Under the pieces are notes generated by a model, which was given only the letters and a program-made list of their open reading frames with translations, had not been told where the DNA came from and did not search any database. From positions 1 through 16,747 of the forward strand of contig JAUVKO010000015.1 in NCBI GenBank assembly GCA_030596225.1: a stretch of 16,747 nucleotides of DNA, read 5' to 3'. The position numbers and the translations under genes are program-made. Within the stretch, counting starts at the first letter, position 1. The number at the start of each line of letters is the position of its first letter. This DNA comes from Fidelibacterota bacterium (GTDB taxonomy: Bacteria; Fidelibacterota; UBA8477; JABMPR01). Of this stretch, positions 15,494-16,747 are shown one piece after another.

Positions 15494-15862
15494 CTACTGG
15501 ATGCGATATTCAAAAGGTATCTCATAGCTTACAGAAACCGGACTTCCATTTTGTATTGCCGGACTCCACTGAGTGCTCAGAACGGCTGAAATGGCTGATT
15601 CGTCAAACATTGAACCACCACTTTGGGTAACCTGGATTCCAGAGACATTGCCAAGAACATCGACTTCAAATTTAAGGGTGACATCACCTTCAAAACGATA
15701 TTCGCTCGCTAAAGCCGGATATGCTGTATTTTTTTCCAGAGTCTCTATGCCGCCAACCGGTTGTGGTTTGCAGCACTCCTTGCTTACTGTCGGCTCCGCA
15801 ATTAATTGAGTCATACTCAATAAAAGTGCTAATCCAATAATTGTGAGTTTAGTTCTTTTCAT
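15494..15862 (-). CDS. Small secreted TonB C-terminal-domain protein
   Basis: From the ATG at 15862 the product has 122 residues: a signal peptide (about 1-22, ending QLIAEP) and a TonB C-terminal domain. The domain shows YPALASEYRFEGDVTLKFEV (the 'YP..A....EG.V...f.v' hallmark), VDVLGNVSGIQVTQSGGSMF and DESAISAVLSTQWSPAIQNG with a final VSYEIPFEYRI. An AGGAGG (15873-15868) five bases before this ATG decides the start; an ATG ten codons upstream (15892) would spoil the signal peptide. Full TonB proteins have an N-terminal membrane anchor and a Pro-rich spacer; both are missing here, so it cannot span to ExbB/ExbD and is probably a free periplasmic protein. Two adjacent cysteines (30-31) follow the signal peptide. 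Its function is unknown; such stand-alone domains are common in FCB bacteria. Confidence 0.85.
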   Translation of the reverse strand: MKRTKLTIIGLALLLSMTQLIAEPTVSKECCKPQPVGGIETLEKNTAYPALASEYRFEGDVTLKFEVDVLGNVSGIQVTQSGGSMFDESAISAVLSTQWSPAIQNGSPVSVSYEIPFEYRIQ

Positions 15863-16184
15863 GATCGCCTCCTTTTGGCTTTGCTCATTCAACTCATCAC
15901 ATCAGATCATTACACAAAGCGTATGCCAATATTATATTGTATGACGTATCATTATGTATTCTATAACTTTATAATGATTATTTCATCCGGTATTCCATTT
16001 AAATGGGATAATTATATGATATATATTTATATCTAAATGATATGATATATTTGCTGATATTGACAAAATTCCCATAGACAAGCCACAAGCAAGTTATTTG
16101 CATCAAAAACTATTTGCGACACCATTGCCGGGATTTATATTCACGCCGCTTTTAGGCTATGTATTTGATAGCAGACAAGGTATT
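15863..16184. promoter_or_regulatory. AT-rich intergenic region with palindromes and short repeats
   Basis: No protein gene is seen here. It must hold the promoter of the minus-strand TonB-like gene and that of the plus-strand tRNA. It contains an 8-bp inverted repeat ATCATTAT-N15-ATAATGAT (15948-15978), a third ATCATTA at 15906-15912, a 12-bp palindrome CCATTTAAATGG (15995-16006) within a 20-bp near-palindrome (15991-16010), and two ATATGATATAT copies (16014-16024 and 16040-16050) 26 bp apart. A TCTAAAT at 16032-16038 equals a half-site of the pcm/XRE inverted repeat. In so AT-rich a stretch chance matches are likely. Confidence 0.4.
16114..16147 (+). promoter_or_regulatory. Candidate tRNA-Gly promoter
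   Basis: TTGCGA (16114-16119) and TATATT (16136-16141) are 16 bp apart and lie 44 bases before the tRNA. The -10 is followed by CACGCC, a GC-rich discriminator of the kind found at stringently controlled stable-RNA promoters. The -35 box equals the one proposed for the CpoB-like gene. The match is moderate and no other candidate is closer. Confidence 0.45.
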
Positions 16185-16257
16185 GCGAGAGTAGCTCTGT
16201 TGGTAGAGCTCCACGTTGCCAACGTGGTTGTCGCCGGTTCGAGTCCGGTCTCTCGCT
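16185..16257 (+). tRNA. tRNA-Gly (anticodon GCC)
   Basis: The 73-base sequence folds into a complete cloverleaf. Acceptor stem GCGAGAG/CTCTCGC pairs in all seven positions; D stem GCTC/GAGC; anticodon stem CCACG/CGTGG around the seven-base loop TTGCCAA, giving anticodon GCC (16218-16220), which reads GGC and GGU; five-base variable loop TTGTC; T stem GCCGG/CCGGT around TTCGAGT. The discriminator is T, as in bacterial tRNA-Gly. The 3' CCA is not encoded (the sequence continues CAT), so it is added by the CCA-adding enzyme. It is followed immediately by a strong hairpin terminator. Confidence 0.97.
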
Positions 16258-16258
16258 C

Positions 16259-16292
16259 ATAAAAGAGGCTGATTTTGATCAGCCTCTTTTAT
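16259..16292. terminator. Bidirectional intrinsic terminator between tRNA-Gly and the convergent gene
   Basis: A perfect 15-bp stem (ATAAAAGAGGCTGAT / ATCAGCCTCTTTTAT) with a four-base loop TTTG. The right arm ends in TTTTATTTCTTTT on the plus strand, giving a T-rich tail for the tRNA transcript, and the mirrored AAAATAT... side gives T residues to the minus-strand gene that stops at 16302. It starts two bases after the tRNA. Confidence 0.9.
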
Positions 16293-16301
16293 TTCTTTTA
16301 A

Positions 16302-16747
16302 TTATTTATCTTGGATCTTCGCCTTTACCTTTGGCATATACTTAGCAACTATTTGGGCTACTTCGGGAGTGTCCTCAATTTTATCATTCAGCGGGATAGC
16401 TTCAAAATAATAGCTATTCTGCAGGTTCTTGATTTGGTTTTCATTGTTTTCCTGCTCTGCTCTCAGTCTACTGATCAGCTCAAGCCGCTTCGCATCCTCT
16501 GCGTAATGTTCTTCCAGTGACTTCCCCTCCTCTAAGCCCTTGGCCATGGCATTAAGTCGATTTTCTGCGAATTTGATACGCTTATACTGAACACTTACAT
16601 TGGTTAATTTGCTGGTACTGTCAAATCGTCTAACCTTGAGAACTCCAGCATATTTCCCCTGTTTTCCATTCCGGATCACAACCACACCATTATGCAGCTT
16701 TGGATTCCGGTAAAGTGATCTCGTTTTTGAACGGATCAGAAAATCAA
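16302..16747 (-). CDS. C-terminal part of an unidentified protein, possibly metallophosphoesterase-like
   Basis: The frame is open from the right edge to a stop at 16302-16304 (147 codons without stop), so the start lies beyond the window; the GTG at 16685 is not a likely true start. The segment LHNGVVVIRNGKQGKYAGVL resembles the 'nG..ivq.G..GkylG.L.l' stretch near the end of the catalytic domain of calcineurin-like phosphoesterases/5'-nucleotidases. In those proteins a GHT(H/R) motif would precede it; here the aligned residues would read RSKTRS, lacking the histidine, so the match is doubtful. The remainder is charged and helical (LEEGKSLEEHYAEDAKRLEL, then a coiled-coil-like RLRAEQENNENQIKNLQNSY) and ends VAKYMPKVKAKIQDK. 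It is convergent with the tRNA and shares its terminator. I cannot name it reliably. Confidence 0.6.
   Translation of the reverse strand, partial: DFLIRSKTRSLYRNPKLHNGVVVIRNGKQGKYAGVLKVRRFDSTSKLTNVSVQYKRIKFAENRLNAMAKGLEEGKSLEEHYAEDAKRLELISRLRAEQENNENQIKNLQNSYYFEAIPLNDKIEDTPEVAQIVAKYMPKVKAKIQDK

Noticed and set aside
15863..16184. Possible CRISPR-like or iteron array in the AT-rich gap
   Set aside because: Only two 11-bp copies at one spacing are present and they are of low complexity; no spacer structure and no replication or cas gene nearby.
16185..16292. tRNA gene as an integration (att) site
   Set aside because: No integrase, no duplicated tRNA 3' end and no mobile genes are visible in the window.

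Overview
The window (about 42% GC by eye) is chromosomal and comes from a rod-shaped, diderm bacterium. Lipoproteins with [LVI]-x-[GSA]-C lipoboxes, a GWxTD-domain lipoprotein, Reg_prop-type propeller repeats, a PorV/FadL-like barrel and a short degenerate 'starch synthase' of a type found in Bacteroidetes all point to the FCB superphylum, perhaps Candidatus Marinimicrobia or a related lineage. The phylum is inference. Purine-rich Shine-Dalgarno sequences are visible before several genes (AGGAGG before the TonB-like gene, GAGAGGG before mreB and pspC), unlike typical Bacteroidetes.

Layout: nearly everything is on the minus strand and reads right to left. From the right edge: the 3' part of an unknown gene, possibly metallophosphoesterase-like (16302-16747, minus); a tRNA-Gly(GCC) on the plus strand, separated from it by a perfect bidirectional hairpin; an AT-rich regulatory stretch; a small secreted TonB C-terminal-domain protein (minus); and a small XRE-type repressor (plus). 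Divergent from the repressor begins a long minus-strand series: protein-L-isoaspartate methyltransferase (pcm), a double-PspC membrane protein, a secreted beta-propeller protein and a GWxTD lipoprotein, which overlap or touch. After a 207-bp leader come mreB-mreC-mreD-mrdA(PBP2)-rodA, the rod-shape elongation machinery, coupled by TAATG/ATGA junctions from mreC to rodA. Then come a CpoB/YbgF-like coiled-coil TPR lipoprotein and a short, apparently non-catalytic GT5 (starch synthase N-domain) protein, ending at a good intrinsic terminator. The last unit is a lipoprotein, a PorV/FadL-like outer-membrane barrel and a TPR lipoprotein running off the left edge.

How it works together: MreB filaments, MreC/MreD, PBP2 (transpeptidase) and RodA (glycosyltransferase) build the lateral wall. 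The CpoB-like lipoprotein is a plausible envelope partner; the degenerate GT5 protein is an unexplained companion. The upstream genes (repair methyltransferase, PspC, propeller, GWxTD) and the downstream genes (barrel, lipoproteins) are largely uncharacterised envelope proteins. No mobile element, CRISPR array, phage gene or defence system was seen. The most promising unknowns are the degenerate GT5 protein behind the elongasome and the two uncharacterised envelope gene sets flanking it.
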